From Candidatus Proelusimicrobium volucris (GTDB lineage Bacteria > Elusimicrobiota > Elusimicrobia > Elusimicrobiales > Elusimicrobiaceae): 64,000 nt of DNA. The stretch lies in contig CALUXD010000001.1 in the NCBI GenBank assembly GCA_944324665.1, positions 496,001 through 560,000 of the forward strand. The letters are read 5' to 3'. Positions 1 to 7,762 of this stretch are shown here, piece after piece (within the stretch, counting starts at the first letter, position 1; every line of letters starts with the position of its first letter). A program made the translations under genes and the position numbers. Under the pieces are notes generated by a model. It saw only the letters and a program-made list of their open reading frames with translations, was not told where the DNA came from and made no database searches.

Positions 1-1
1 T

Positions 2-859
2 TCGGCTTTGAGCGTAGTTTCCGATAAATTTTCGCGCAGCATAAAATTGCCGGTTAAAGGGATAGTACAGGCCATAAAGGTGATATTGTGGATAGTGGCC
101 ATTATTCTGATGATGTCGGCGCTGCTTAACAAAGAACCTCTTTACTTCCTGGGCGGCTTGACCGCTTTATCGGCCGTAATATTGTTGATTTTTAAAGATT
201 CCATATTGGGTTTAACCTCGGGCTTTCAGCTGCTTCTGAACGATTTGGTAAGGGTCGGCGACTGGATAGAAATACCCAGCCAAGGCGCGGACGGCGAGGT
301 CGTAGACATTTTGCTTACGACTATCAGGGTGCGCAACTGGGATAATACGATAGTCAATGTGCCCGCTTATGATTTGATAGCCCATTCTTTCACCAATTGG
401 CGCGGAATGACGGAATCCGGCGGGCGGCGCATAAAGCGGGCGATAAACATAGATATGAAGAGTATCCGTTTCCTTAAGGAAGAGGATATAGAAAAACTGA
501 AGCAGATAAATCTGCTTAAGGATTATCTCGCCGCTAAGGAAAAGGAAATAGAAGAAATCAACAAAAAACGCGGCGTTAAGGAAGATAATTATAATGCGCG
601 GCGCCTTAGCAATATAGGTACTTTTAGGGCGTATTGCTACAATTATCTTAAACAAAACCCCAATATATCTGACAAATTTACCTGTATGGTAAGGCAGCTG
701 TCGCCGACTACCGAGGGCTTGCCTTTGGAAATTTACGCCTTTTCCTCCAATACCAATTGGACCGATTATGAGGGAATACAGGCGGATATTTTTGATCACT
801 TCCTTTCCATAATAGATGTTTTTGACTTAAGAGTTTACCAACGCTACGGAACGGATTGA
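2..859 (+). CDS. MscS-family mechanosensitive channel, 5' part missing
   Basis: The frame is open to the window edge, so the N-terminus lies outside; 286 residues are visible. A hydrophobic stretch (ILWIVAIILMMSALL) is followed by the MscS pore and beta-domain region: SGFQLLLNDLVRVGDWIEI, then a loop ending VRNWDNTIVNVPAYDLI and FTNWRGM. This run, and a long charged C-terminal part (KEKEIEEINKKRG), resemble the YbdG-type branch of small-conductance mechanosensitive channels, which sit in the inner membrane and release solutes on osmotic downshift. The TTG near the edge is probably not the true start. A hairpin follows the stop. Family assignment is firm; the physiological role is inferred from the family. 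Confidence 0.85.
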   Translation, partial: SALSVVSDKFSRSIKLPVKGIVQAIKVILWIVAIILMMSALLNKEPLYFLGGLTALSAVILLIFKDSILGLTSGFQLLLNDLVRVGDWIEIPSQGADGEVVDILLTTIRVRNWDNTIVNVPAYDLIAHSFTNWRGMTESGGRRIKRAINIDMKSIRFLKEEDIEKLKQINLLKDYLAAKEKEIEEINKKRGVKEDNYNARRLSNIGTFRAYCYNYLKQNPNISDKFTCMVRQLSPTTEGLPLEIYAFSSNTNWTDYEGIQADIFDHFLSIIDVFDLRVYQRYGTD

Positions 860-903
860 ACGGTTTAATAAGTTCGCTTGAATTGGCCAAGGCGATATTA
901 AAA

Positions 904-912
904 TGGTAAAAT
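904..912 (+). promoter_or_regulatory. Extended -10 for the FadL-type gene
   Basis: TGGTAAAAT is an extended -10 (TGn plus TAAAAT). Transcription would begin near 919, giving a leader of about 67 nt. No convincing -35 is present; TTGGCC lies 18 nt upstream. Confidence 0.4.
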
Positions 913-919
913 TATATAT

Positions 920-950
920 AAGGCGCCAGCAATAAAGCCGGTGCCTTATT
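920..950 (+). terminator. Hairpin after the MscS gene
   Basis: An 11-nt arm (920-930) pairs with 937-947, with one mismatch and one G-U pair, followed by an AT-rich stretch. It probably ends the MscS transcript. It also falls at the very start of the predicted fadL leader, so it could instead be leader structure. Confidence 0.45.
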
Positions 951-955
951 ATTTT

Positions 956-981
956 AAGCGCGTTTTCGCGCGCTTAGGAGG
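956..981 (+). promoter_or_regulatory. Hairpin abutting the FadL Shine-Dalgarno site
   Basis: AAGCGCG (956-962) pairs perfectly with CGCGCTT (969-975) around a 6-nt loop, and AGGAGG (976-981) begins at the next base. The site sets the start at 986. The stem is stable and could stack next to the ribosome site. Confidence 0.5.
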
Positions 982-985
982 AATA

Positions 986-2221
986 ATGAATAAAATGTTT
1001 CGACTTGCCGCGTTTGTTGCGCTTTCCTGTTTTTGTACGACAACCACTCTTGGCGCGGGTTTTGGACTGTATGAATTTAGTGCCAGAGGCAATGCCATGG
1101 GCGGTGCCGTCTTGGCCGGAGAAGCGGAGCCTGCCTCATTGGCTTTAAATCCCGCTTTGATAACCGATCTGAAAGGTACGCAGCTTCAGCTGGGCGTTAC
1201 CGAAATTACGGCTTCCGCCAAGGTAACCTATAACGGCGAGAGCCAATCGCCGGACAGAGTCTGGTGGACTTTACCCACGTTTTATTATACCCAACAGCTT
1301 TTTGAGGATTGGTACTTCGGCTTGGGCGCGTTTCCGCGTTTTGGACTTAGCGGAACTTATCCCGATAGAAATTGGGCCGGTTCGACTGATGTTTATGACG
1401 TTGATGTTCAGTCCTACTCGGTGCAGCCCACGATAGCATTCCAGGCGACAGACAGATTTTCCGTCGCCGCGGGTGCGGAAATTATGTATTTTGAGTTCAG
1501 CGAAGGCAAAAGAATACCTTTAGGCCCTTTAGGTCATAACGATCTTGAAGTCGAAGGCGACAGCTGGGGCTTGGGGGCCATTTTGGCTATGGCTTATAAA
1601 GCCAACGATAAGGTAAATTTGGGAGCCAGCTTTAGGACCAGAGTCAAACAAGGCTTAGACGGAACCAGCAAATTTTCCAACCCGATGACGATTCCCGGCG
1701 TAGGGGCTTTTATCGACGGTTCGGCTCACGGCGATATTATGCTGCCGGCGCAGCTCGCTTTGGGTATTTCTTACAGGCCTATCGACGATTTATTGATAGA
1801 GTTTAACTGGACCAATATTTTCTGGAGCAGTTTTGACGATTTGACTATCTCTTTTGAACATATGCCCGGTACCGGCGCTTCGGGTTCCAGCAGACAGAAG
1901 AAAGAGTGGAAAGATACTTACAGAATGGGTTTGGGCGCGGAATACACGTTATCCAATGTCGTTAAACTCAGAGGCAGCTATATCTTTGACAAGACCCCGA
2001 CCAACGACGATTATATGGACGTCTTGGTACCCGTCAGCAACAGGCATTTGTTCGGCACTGGTATCGGGCTTAACTTGGGCAAAGGCTTTATATTGGATGC
2101 TTCCTACACCTTCCTTATTGGCGAGGGTATGAGCGGTACCAATATCGAAAACGGCGCCTCGGTCAGGTATGGACAGGCTTTCAGCCATATGGCCGGTTTG
2201 AGCTTGAGATACATCTTATAA
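986..2221 (+). CDS. FadL/OmpP1-type outer-membrane transport protein
   Basis: 411 residues. The start is ATG 986 because AGGAGG ends 4 nt before it and the protein then begins with a clean signal peptide (MNKMFRLAAFVALSCF, cleavage near LGA-GF). The mature N-terminus has the family pattern of a short hatch segment (FGLYEFSARGNAMGGAVLA) and the NPAL motif. The rest alternates aromatic and polar residues as in a beta-barrel and includes the repeated barrel strands near the C-terminus (AGLSLRYIL). FadL-type proteins import hydrophobic compounds such as long-chain fatty acids or aromatics across the outer membrane. The substrate cannot be read here. A strong bidirectional terminator follows. Confidence 0.88.
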   Translation: MNKMFRLAAFVALSCFCTTTTLGAGFGLYEFSARGNAMGGAVLAGEAEPASLALNPALITDLKGTQLQLGVTEITASAKVTYNGESQSPDRVWWTLPTFYYTQQLFEDWYFGLGAFPRFGLSGTYPDRNWAGSTDVYDVDVQSYSVQPTIAFQATDRFSVAAGAEIMYFEFSEGKRIPLGPLGHNDLEVEGDSWGLGAILAMAYKANDKVNLGASFRTRVKQGLDGTSKFSNPMTIPGVGAFIDGSAHGDIMLPAQLALGISYRPIDDLLIEFNWTNIFWSSFDDLTISFEHMPGTGASGSSRQKKEWKDTYRMGLGAEYTLSNVVKLRGSYIFDKTPTNDDYMDVLVPVSNRHLFGTGIGLNLGKGFILDASYTFLIGEGMSGTNIENGASVRYGQAFSHMAGLSLRYIL

Positions 2222-2230
2222 AAGATTGCA

Positions 2231-2261
2231 AAAAGCCCCGCCGAAAAGGCGGGGCTTTTTT
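2231..2261. terminator. Bidirectional terminator
   Basis: A 12-bp stem (2231-2242 with 2248-2259), GAAAA loop, T-run on the plus strand and A-run before it, so it serves the FadL gene and the convergent barrel gene at 2285. Confidence 0.9.
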
Positions 2262-2284
2262 ATTGCCTGATTGATATTAAGTTT

Positions 2285-3037
2285 TTATATGCTTAAAAGT
2301 TTCACGCCGAAACTTAAGGACCAGTCCATAGTTTTATTGCTTCCGCCTGCGTGCCAGCCGGGTTTTAGATACATTGCTATTTCGTCAAAGAGCATGATAC
2401 CCGTTTCAATTTCTATGATAAATTCATCGGAATTATTTTCATAGTCCATATAGTATTTAGGGTCAAAAAGCAACCACCAGTTATGGTCGGAAATGTAGGC
2501 GGCCATAGTTCTTATTCTGCCTTGGTTTATATCGTTTCTAGATGATGGCCCCGCTATGCTTACATAATGTTTGTATCCCAAAGCAAAGAATACTTGCGGC
2601 ACAATTTCATATTCCGCGAATACCGCCGGGCTAAATTGCCATTTGCCCGTACCCAGTTCGTCATACTTGGCCGAAGGGAGATAAAATTCCCACGTAGTGC
2701 CGAAAGAGAGTTTCTCTTCTTTTTTTAGCGCCGAGGCCGAAACCAATATATCGCCTATTCCGTTTTTGGAACTATCGGGGCTTTCAAATCTTTTTAATGG
2801 CACTTCGGTACCTATGGAAAATATTTTATTGAAAGAGTAATAATATTTAAGCGTCATCGCGGTTTCGGAAATGCCGGCTTTGTCATCGAAAACAGTTAAT
2901 GAAGGATTAAATTCAAAGGTGGATATTTTATCCGTCGGTTTGACGCCGCGCACCTCGCATTCGGGTATTTCAACGGCAAAGATATTGGCCGACAAAGAAA
3001 GCAAAGACAAAACCGCCGATAAGAGTTTTCTTTTCAT
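2285..3037 (-). CDS. Outer-membrane beta-barrel, MetA-pathway-of-phenol-degradation-like
   Basis: 250 residues with a signal peptide (MKRKLLSAVLSLLSLSANIFA). The body alternates hydrophobic and polar residues with many Tyr/Phe. The segment NGIGDILVSAS ... FYLPSAKYDELGTGKWQFSP follows the pattern G-x-GD ... LP ... G-x-G-x-W-x-x-xP that I associate with barrel proteins annotated as transporter or MetA-pathway-like (Pfam Phenol_MetA_deg). No specific substrate is known for most members. A GGGGG run sits just upstream of the ATG. It is convergent with the FadL gene. Barrel nature is likely; the family name is less certain. Confidence 0.65.
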   Translation of the reverse strand: MKRKLLSAVLSLLSLSANIFAVEIPECEVRGVKPTDKISTFEFNPSLTVFDDKAGISETAMTLKYYYSFNKIFSIGTEVPLKRFESPDSSKNGIGDILVSASALKKEEKLSFGTTWEFYLPSAKYDELGTGKWQFSPAVFAEYEIVPQVFFALGYKHYVSIAGPSSRNDINQGRIRTMAAYISDHNWWLLFDPKYYMDYENNSDEFIIEIETGIMLFDEIAMYLKPGWHAGGSNKTMDWSLSFGVKLLSI

Positions 3038-3098
3038 TTTACCCCCTTTTTGACATAATTTAAGTATATTGATTTGTGATTAAAAAGCAATAGCCGCT

Positions 3099-3662
3099 CT
3101 AGAAATTTATGAATATCCCCGCTACGGCGCTCAGGCCGATATAAACTATCGGGTGCAGCTTTATTTTGCGCATTAGCACGAACAGTATAACCATAAAAAG
3201 AATATTTTTAAGCAGGAAAAGATCTTTTATGCTTGAGGTCTGTTCGTAAAGCTCAAAATTGAATACGGATACTTTGATTATTTCCCAAACGGCTATGGTT
3301 ATAAGCGCGCATACTGCGGGCCTTAATCCCGTGAAAGCGTCCGCGACGTATTTATTTTTAACAAATTTGTTTAATATCCCGGCCACTATTATTATAACTA
3401 TTACCGATGGGGTGACTATACCCAAGGTCGCGATAATTCCGCCCAATATCCCGCCTGCGTTAAAGCCGGAGAAAGTAGCCATATTTATGCCCAGCGGGCC
3501 GGGCGTAATTTCCGATACGGCAACCATATCGGCCAGCTGATGGGTGGTGAACCAACCCGTTTTTAAAGACAGCTGATACAAAAAAGGCAATGTCGCCAAT
3601 CCGCCGCCTACGGCAAAGAGGCCTATTTTGAAAAATTCAATATATAAAAGCAAATATATCAT
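3099..3662 (-). CDS. Chromate transporter (ChrA), second half-protein
   Basis: 187 residues. The start is ATG 3662 because it overlaps the TGA of the upstream half as ATGA; a longer reading begins inside the neighbour and lacks the overlap. The hydrophobic protein has the ChrA repeat: FFKIGLFAVGGGLATLPFL, then VAVSEITPGPLGINMATFSGF. Short ChrA proteins of about 190 residues occur as adjacent pairs that together equal one full-length CHR transporter of about 400 residues. They export chromate in some bacteria; many pairs are of untested function. It is translationally coupled to the partner. Confidence 0.85.
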   Translation of the reverse strand: MIYLLLYIEFFKIGLFAVGGGLATLPFLYQLSLKTGWFTTHQLADMVAVSEITPGPLGINMATFSGFNAGGILGGIIATLGIVTPSVIVIIIVAGILNKFVKNKYVADAFTGLRPAVCALITIAVWEIIKVSVFNFELYEQTSSIKDLFLLKNILFMVILFVLMRKIKLHPIVYIGLSAVAGIFINF

Positions 3663-4216
3663 TTTGCCGTTTTCCTCTTTATGGAGTTGTATATTATAGC
3701 CGCTATTGCGCAAAAGACCACCAGTAAAGCGGGCGATATTTTAAAATAGAAGTAAACGGCTAAACTAAAGGCGAACAAAAAACCCGTAAATATGTTCACT
3801 ATCCCTTTTTTAAAAAATGGCAGCAAAGCATTTACTATCAAAGCGGCAACGCATATCCTTATGGAAGCGAAGAGCTTTTCCGTAATTCCCGAACTTATAT
3901 ATTTAGTAAGGAACAAAGCTATAATCGTTATGATTATAATGCTTGGCGTTATTATGCCCAAAGTGGCGGACAAAGCCCCTAAAATACGGCGCTTTTGATA
4001 GCCCAGCAAAGAGGCGGTATTTACGGCTATTACACCTGGCGTTACTTGAGATACTGCAAAGAAATCCATTAAATCTTGGCGGGTCATCCATTGTTTTTTG
4101 TCTATCAGTTCCTTTTCTATTACGGGCAACATTGCGTATCCCCCGCCGAAGGTCATTGCACCGACCTTGGCGAAGGTCCAGAAAAGATCAAGTAAAGAAA
4201 CGTTTTTATCTTGCAT
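3659..4216 (-). CDS. Chromate transporter (ChrA), first half-protein
   Basis: 185 residues. It carries the matching ChrA repeat: FAKVGAMTFGGGYAMLPV and VSQVTPGVIAVNTASLLGY, followed by several membrane segments. GGGYAMLP and QVTPG are the classic CHR-domain motifs. The gene begins 1 nt after the stop of the upstream HAD phosphatase and ends by ATGA overlap with the second half, so the three form one operon. No strong Shine-Dalgarno site is visible, which suits coupling to the upstream gene. Role: inner-membrane anion exporter; chromate is the family-based guess. Confidence 0.85.
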   Translation of the reverse strand: MQDKNVSLLDLFWTFAKVGAMTFGGGYAMLPVIEKELIDKKQWMTRQDLMDFFAVSQVTPGVIAVNTASLLGYQKRRILGALSATLGIITPSIIIITIIALFLTKYISSGITEKLFASIRICVAALIVNALLPFFKKGIVNIFTGFLFAFSLAVYFYFKISPALLVVFCAIAAIIYNSIKRKTAK

Positions 4217-4217
4217 A

Positions 4218-4907
4218 TTAAAGTATTTTTAAAAGGTCTTCTATTTTGTCTACCTTGATAAACCCGTGCGACAATTTCCCAGTATTTAAATTTTCGTGCT
4301 GCCAAGTTAAAGCATAAGGTATCCAGACGGCTTTTGCGCCGAGTTTCACCACCGGCATTATATCCGACTTTAAGGAATTGCCCACCATAATAAATTCCTG
4401 CGGCATTACGCCCAGGCGCGCCATAAGAGTTTTATAGCCGCGGATATTTTTTTCGCTCATTATTTCTATATGGTGCAGATATTTTGTTAGGCCGGATTTA
4501 TGCAGTTTTCTTTCCTGGTCCAGCAAGTCGCCTTTCGTTGCCACGACCAATTTATACTTTTGGCTTAGAGTTTTAAAAGCGGTTAAGGTGCCGGGCAGGA
4601 GTTTTACGGGCTGTTTTAACATTGTTCGGCCGATATTTATCATTTCGCCTATGGTGGCGGAAGGTATTTTGTTGCCGCTTATTTTTAAAGAGGTTTCTAT
4701 CATTGATAGGACAAAAGCCTTGATACCGTAACCGTAAAGGGGAAGGTTTTTTATTTCAGTGGAATACAGCTCTTCTTTAGCGGCGTATTTATCGGCATAT
4801 GGCGCGAGCAATACGCAAAATTGCTCTTCCGCCTGACGGAACAGGTCCTCATTTGCCCAAAGGGTATCGTCGGCGTCAAAGGCCACTATTTTTATATTGC
4901 GCATCAT
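4218..4907 (-). CDS. HAD-superfamily phosphatase
   Basis: 229 residues. Motif I is AFDADDTLW (Asp nucleophile and DxD), motif II is VVATKG, and the C-terminal Asp motif is MVGNSLKSDIMP, all in the right order for a C1-capped HAD hydrolase acting on a small phosphorylated metabolite. The W after DDTL is common in YjjG-like and related members. Two ATGs lie in tandem. I chose the first (4907) because a TAGAAT box with TGG before it ends 6 nt upstream, as in other leaderless genes here. It leads the operon that includes the chromate pair; the functional link is unclear. Confidence 0.8.
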   Translation of the reverse strand: MMRNIKIVAFDADDTLWANEDLFRQAEEQFCVLLAPYADKYAAKEELYSTEIKNLPLYGYGIKAFVLSMIETSLKISGNKIPSATIGEMINIGRTMLKQPVKLLPGTLTAFKTLSQKYKLVVATKGDLLDQERKLHKSGLTKYLHHIEIMSEKNIRGYKTLMARLGVMPQEFIMVGNSLKSDIMPVVKLGAKAVWIPYALTWQHENLNTGKLSHGFIKVDKIEDLLKIL

Positions 4908-4913
4908 AGTTAA

Positions 4914-4922
4914 ATTCTACCA
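4914..4922 (-). promoter_or_regulatory. Extended -10, HAD gene, leaderless
   Basis: On the minus strand TGGTAGAAT ends 6 nt before ATG 4907. The expected transcript start coincides with the start codon, and no Shine-Dalgarno site fits. Confidence 0.5.
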
Positions 4923-4934
4923 ATTTTTAATTAT

Positions 4935-4962
4935 AAAAAAGGCGCCGCTTTTTGGCGGCGCC
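4935..4962 (-). terminator. Terminator of the perR-rubrerythrin operon
   Basis: A perfect 8-bp GC stem (4941-4948 with 4955-4962) followed on the minus strand by TTTTTT (4935-4940). Confidence 0.85.
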
Positions 4963-4978
4963 TATATTTGGGGAGTTT

Positions 4979-5509
4979 TTATTTTTTTACCTCGAAATAG
5001 GCTTTTTTGTATTTGCATACGGGGCACATCTCAGGAGCCTTTTCACCGGTAAAGGTAAACCCGCAGTTCATACATTTCCAAGTTACTTTGCCGGTCTTTA
5101 CAAATACTTCGCCTTTTTCAAGTTCGGAGAAGAGTTTTAAATAGCGCTCTTCGTGTTCCTTTTCTATTTGGGCTACTTTCTCAAAGAGGAAGGCAATATC
5201 GTTGAAGCCTTCTTCTTTAGCTTCTTTTGCGAAGTTGGCGTACATATCTGTCCACTCATAGTTTTCGCCTGCGGCGGCGTCTTTAAGGTTCTGCAAGGTG
5301 GAGGGAATATCGCCGTCGTGCAAGAGTTTGAACCATATTTTGGCGTGCTCCCTTTCGTTTTTGGCTGTTTCCTTAAAGATTGAAGCTATATAGTTATAGC
5401 CTTCTTCTTTGGCTTTTTTGGCGTAATAGTTATATTTGTTTCTGGCTTGGGACTCGCCCGCGAAGGCGGTCATGAGATTTTTTTCGGTTTTTGATCCTTT
5501 AAGTTCCAT
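4979..5509 (-). CDS. rbr: Rubrerythrin
   Basis: 176 residues, normal length for the family. The N-terminal ferritin-like four-helix domain carries the di-iron ligands ([12 protein letters not shown], then [11 protein letters not shown]; later KEAKEEGF and [12 protein letters not shown]). The C-terminal rubredoxin domain has the CMNCG ... CPVC pair for one iron. Rubrerythrin reduces hydrogen peroxide in the cytoplasm of anaerobes, taking electrons from NADH via rubredoxin-type partners. It begins 1 nt after the perR stop, so the regulator and its likely target share a transcript, a common arrangement for peroxide defence in anaerobes. Confidence 0.96.
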   Translation of the reverse strand: MELKGSKTEKNLMTAFAGESQARNKYNYYAKKAKEEGYNYIASIFKETAKNEREHAKIWFKLLHDGDIPSTLQNLKDAAAGENYEWTDMYANFAKEAKEEGFNDIAFLFEKVAQIEKEHEERYLKLFSELEKGEVFVKTGKVTWKCMNCGFTFTGEKAPEMCPVCKYKKAYFEVKK

Positions 5510-5510
5510 T

Positions 5511-5900
5511 TTATTTCTCCTGTTTATTTCTGCATTTGCTGCATATCCCGTTGAAAACTATTTCACGGTGATTTATTTTAAAATTTGTTTTATCTGCCGT
5601 TTCGTTTATTTGTTTTGAAAGGTTTTCATCTATAAACACGTCTTCCACTTTGCCGCAGACTTCGCAAATTATATGTGCGTGTTCTTGAACGATATGATCA
5701 AAATGATCTGCCTGGTTAAGGCCGCTTATTTTTTTTATTCTGCCCTGTTTGGCCATTTGGTTCAAATTTCTGTAAAGCGTACCAAGGCTTAAAGGCGGAT
5801 ATAAAGGCTTTATTATGGAATAGAGAGAATCCGCCGTAGGGTGGCAGGGATTATTTTTCAAGGCATTATAAATAAGTTCTCTTTGTTTGGAGTATCTCAT
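5511..5900 (-). CDS. perR: Fur-family peroxide regulator (PerR-like)
   Basis: 129 residues from ATG 5900. A TTG start 4 codons earlier is possible, but ATG plus the conserved RYSKQRELI start favours 5900. The N-terminal winged helix ([15 protein letters not shown]) is followed by the dimer/metal domain with [14 protein letters not shown] and two CxxC pairs (CEVC, CSKC) that bind structural zinc. The regulatory site contains H and D residues typical of PerR (HFDH, HAH). PerR senses peroxide by iron-catalysed His oxidation and represses defence genes. First gene of the operon with rubrerythrin, with an operator-like palindrome at its own start site, so it is probably autoregulated. Confidence 0.85.
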   Translation of the reverse strand: MRYSKQRELIYNALKNNPCHPTADSLYSIIKPLYPPLSLGTLYRNLNQMAKQGRIKKISGLNQADHFDHIVQEHAHIICEVCGKVEDVFIDENLSKQINETADKTNFKINHREIVFNGICSKCRNKQEK

Positions 5901-5921
5901 AAAGTATTCCAATAATAATAA

Positions 5922-5936
5922 CAGTAACTATTACTG
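5922..5936 (-). promoter_or_regulatory. Palindromic operator-like site of perR-rbr
   Basis: CAGTAACTATTACTG has 6-bp perfect arms (6-3-6) and approximates the 7-1-7 layout of Fur/PerR boxes, with half-matches only to the Bacillus Per box. It lies immediately downstream of the -10, over the predicted transcript start. Confidence 0.55.
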
Positions 5937-5938
5937 AT

Positions 5939-5967
5939 AGTATAACAAAGAAACAAAATTTTTGCAA
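5939..5967 (-). promoter_or_regulatory. Sigma-70-type promoter of perR-rbr
   Basis: On the minus strand TTGCAA (5962-5967), a 17-nt spacer and TATACT (5939-5944). One of the best promoter matches in the window. Confidence 0.75.
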
Positions 5968-6216
5968 TACTATTTTAAATTAATGTATGATTTGCGTTCC
6001 GATAAATTGTGGGGCGTATTTGTATTTGGGGATATTAAAGCGGGATATAAAGAACTGCGGTTTATAGAGATAATAGCGGAATACTTTTTATAAGAACTTT
6101 AATGTTTGGGTAGTATTTTGGTCGTCGGTTATTGCTATTTCTAGTAGCGAAGCACATTTGTTTAGTGGAAGGTCCCGATCTTTCTTAGAGGTTTAGTATT
6201 TTTGACTTAAAATAAA
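5968..6216. other. Intergenic stretch without recognised genes
   Basis: Between the perR promoter and the terminator of the BamA-like gene I find no ORF with coding features, no tRNA and no known RNA motif. The sequence is AT-rich. Confidence 0.5.
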
Positions 6217-6243
6217 AACAAAAACCTAGGGCGAGGCCCTAGG
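6217..6243 (-). terminator. Terminator of the BamA-like gene
   Basis: CCTAGGGC (6225-6232) pairs perfectly with GCCCTAGG (6236-6243); on the minus strand it is followed by TTTTTGTTTTT. It lies about 80 nt past the stop at 6321. Confidence 0.8.
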
Positions 6244-6320
6244 CTCTGAACTAACCGCCCCGCATCTGAAGGTGAGGCGTAAATATTTTATCATTATGGG
6301 GCAAGCGATACAATCGGGTT

Positions 6321-7649
6321 CTAAAATTTTGCTCCGAAGACGAAGGATACTTGGCTTGAAGAGTCGCTTAAATTGTACGTATAGTTAAGCCCGAAGGGGA
6401 AGGGAAATCTCCAAAACTTATAGGATATGGAAGCGCCCGTCCCGCTCTGGTGGCGGTATCCTCCGTCATAGAGATAGGCAAGTTCATAAAAGGGCTGCAG
6501 GGAGAGTAGGCCGATATTGTTCCTTAGCAGATAATATGTGAAAGAGGCGCTAGCGCCCGCGCCGTATCGTCCGAAAAGGGTGCGGCTGTATCTGCCCTGT
6601 CCGCCAAGCAAATCTTGGGCGCGAACTTGTGCGGCGAAGGGGGAATTAAAGGAGCTTTCTCCCCGAATTTGCAAAGCGAGCAAATGCCTGTTTCTAAGTT
6701 CCGTCAGGCTTTGCGCAGAAGCGGAAAGTTTTGATATGTCAAAATCCGCACCTGTCCAGTCCCCGCCGTTTTCATAAGAGATTTGGGCGGAAAAACCGTA
6801 AATCGGGATTGGCAGATCTTTCAGGCTTTCTTCTTTGTCGGTAAGGCCGTATCCGAACAATGCTCCCATATTGGCGCCGGATCTTATATTTTTTTTATAG
6901 TTTAGGCCGAAGGCGACGGTACTATAATTGCCGGAAGCAAAATCCTTATCGTATCTTATATATCTGTATTGCGGGGATATAAAGGCTTTAAGCGGGCCGT
7001 ATTCGCGGGAGTATTGCAGATAGAAGGAATCTTCCTTTGTATATATTTGGGCGAGCGGATCGGAAAAATCTTCCTTATCGTCAGAGGTGCTGAAAATGCC
7101 GTCATTGTTAATCCAGTTGCCTTGATAAAAACGCTGTTCGAAATTCATATTTTTGGCGGCTCCTAAAAAGGTATTTCTTCCGTCTTTAAGCATAAAGCTG
7201 AGCATAGATCCGTCTTTGCCCGTCCCGCCGAATATCATAATGGTTTCGCCTCTTTTAAAAAGATTGCCGGTAGCCAAGGCTAGGCCAGCCGCGCTTTTTT
7301 CCCCGCCCGTGGCAAAAGCGAGGGGGAAGATATAATAGCCGTCTTCGGCGTTTATGGATATATCGATGGTTTTATCTTCGCGCGGCTGAAGGGAAAAGGA
7401 AAGTTTCTTTGATATTCTTAAATCGTGCAGTTCGTTTTTCGCGTTTTCGTAGAGTGCGGAGTTAAAGACGTCGCCTTCTTTCAAAGCAAAATATTTTTTA
7501 AGCAGTTCAGGCTTAGTTCTTTTGGAAGAGACATTGACTTTGTTTATGGTATAGCCGTCATATAGGGTATAGCTTTCCCCTGCGTAAGAGCAAAACTGCA
7601 TAAAGGCGCAAAATAGGGCCGTCAGAAACATTTTATTTGTAAATTTCAT
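6321..7649 (-). CDS. BamA/Omp85-like outer-membrane protein
   Basis: 442 residues. Signal peptide (about 1-23, ending SYAGES). Residues about 30-110 look like a single POTRA-type domain (YTINKVNVSSKRTKPELLKKYF, then EGDVFNSALYENAKNELHDL), which is the usual entry to an Omp85 barrel. The rest is a beta-barrel ending in the outer-membrane signature with terminal Phe (SQVSFVFGAKF), including LLGGQGRYSRTLFGRYG. With one POTRA it is much shorter than BamA (five POTRAs), so it is more likely a smaller surface-antigen (Pfam Omp85/Bac_surface_Ag) relative for protein or lipid export than the essential BamA. It stands alone, divergent from proB. Confidence 0.7.
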   Translation of the reverse strand: MKFTNKMFLTALFCAFMQFCSYAGESYTLYDGYTINKVNVSSKRTKPELLKKYFALKEGDVFNSALYENAKNELHDLRISKKLSFSLQPREDKTIDISINAEDGYYIFPLAFATGGEKSAAGLALATGNLFKRGETIMIFGGTGKDGSMLSFMLKDGRNTFLGAAKNMNFEQRFYQGNWINNDGIFSTSDDKEDFSDPLAQIYTKEDSFYLQYSREYGPLKAFISPQYRYIRYDKDFASGNYSTVAFGLNYKKNIRSGANMGALFGYGLTDKEESLKDLPIPIYGFSAQISYENGGDWTGADFDISKLSASAQSLTELRNRHLLALQIRGESSFNSPFAAQVRAQDLLGGQGRYSRTLFGRYGAGASASFTYYLLRNNIGLLSLQPFYELAYLYDGGYRHQSGTGASISYKFWRFPFPFGLNYTYNLSDSSSQVSFVFGAKF

Positions 7650-7745
7650 AATTACCCCGTAAGCCGCGCGCAGACGCGTCGCCTATATTGTACAAAAAAG
7701 GGCGTAATATCGGGCGGAAAGTGCGGTATAAACGTCAATAATTTA

Positions 7746-7751
7746 TATAAT
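7746..7751 (+). promoter_or_regulatory. -10 box of proBAC
   Basis: TATAAT ends 11 nt before the ATG at 7763, leaving a 5' leader of only about 4-5 nt. No ribosome-binding site and no clear -35 are visible. Confidence 0.45.
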
Positions 7752-7762
7752 TTATACATATT

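Noticed and set aside
3663-3713. Longer start for the second ChrA half
   Set aside because: The extra N-terminus is encoded within the first half and lacks the ATGA coupling; the hydrophobic protein begins naturally at 3662.
3099-4216. Frameshifted full-length chromate transporter
   Set aside because: Each half begins and ends cleanly with an ATGA overlap and has its own ChrA motifs, which fits a natural gene pair.
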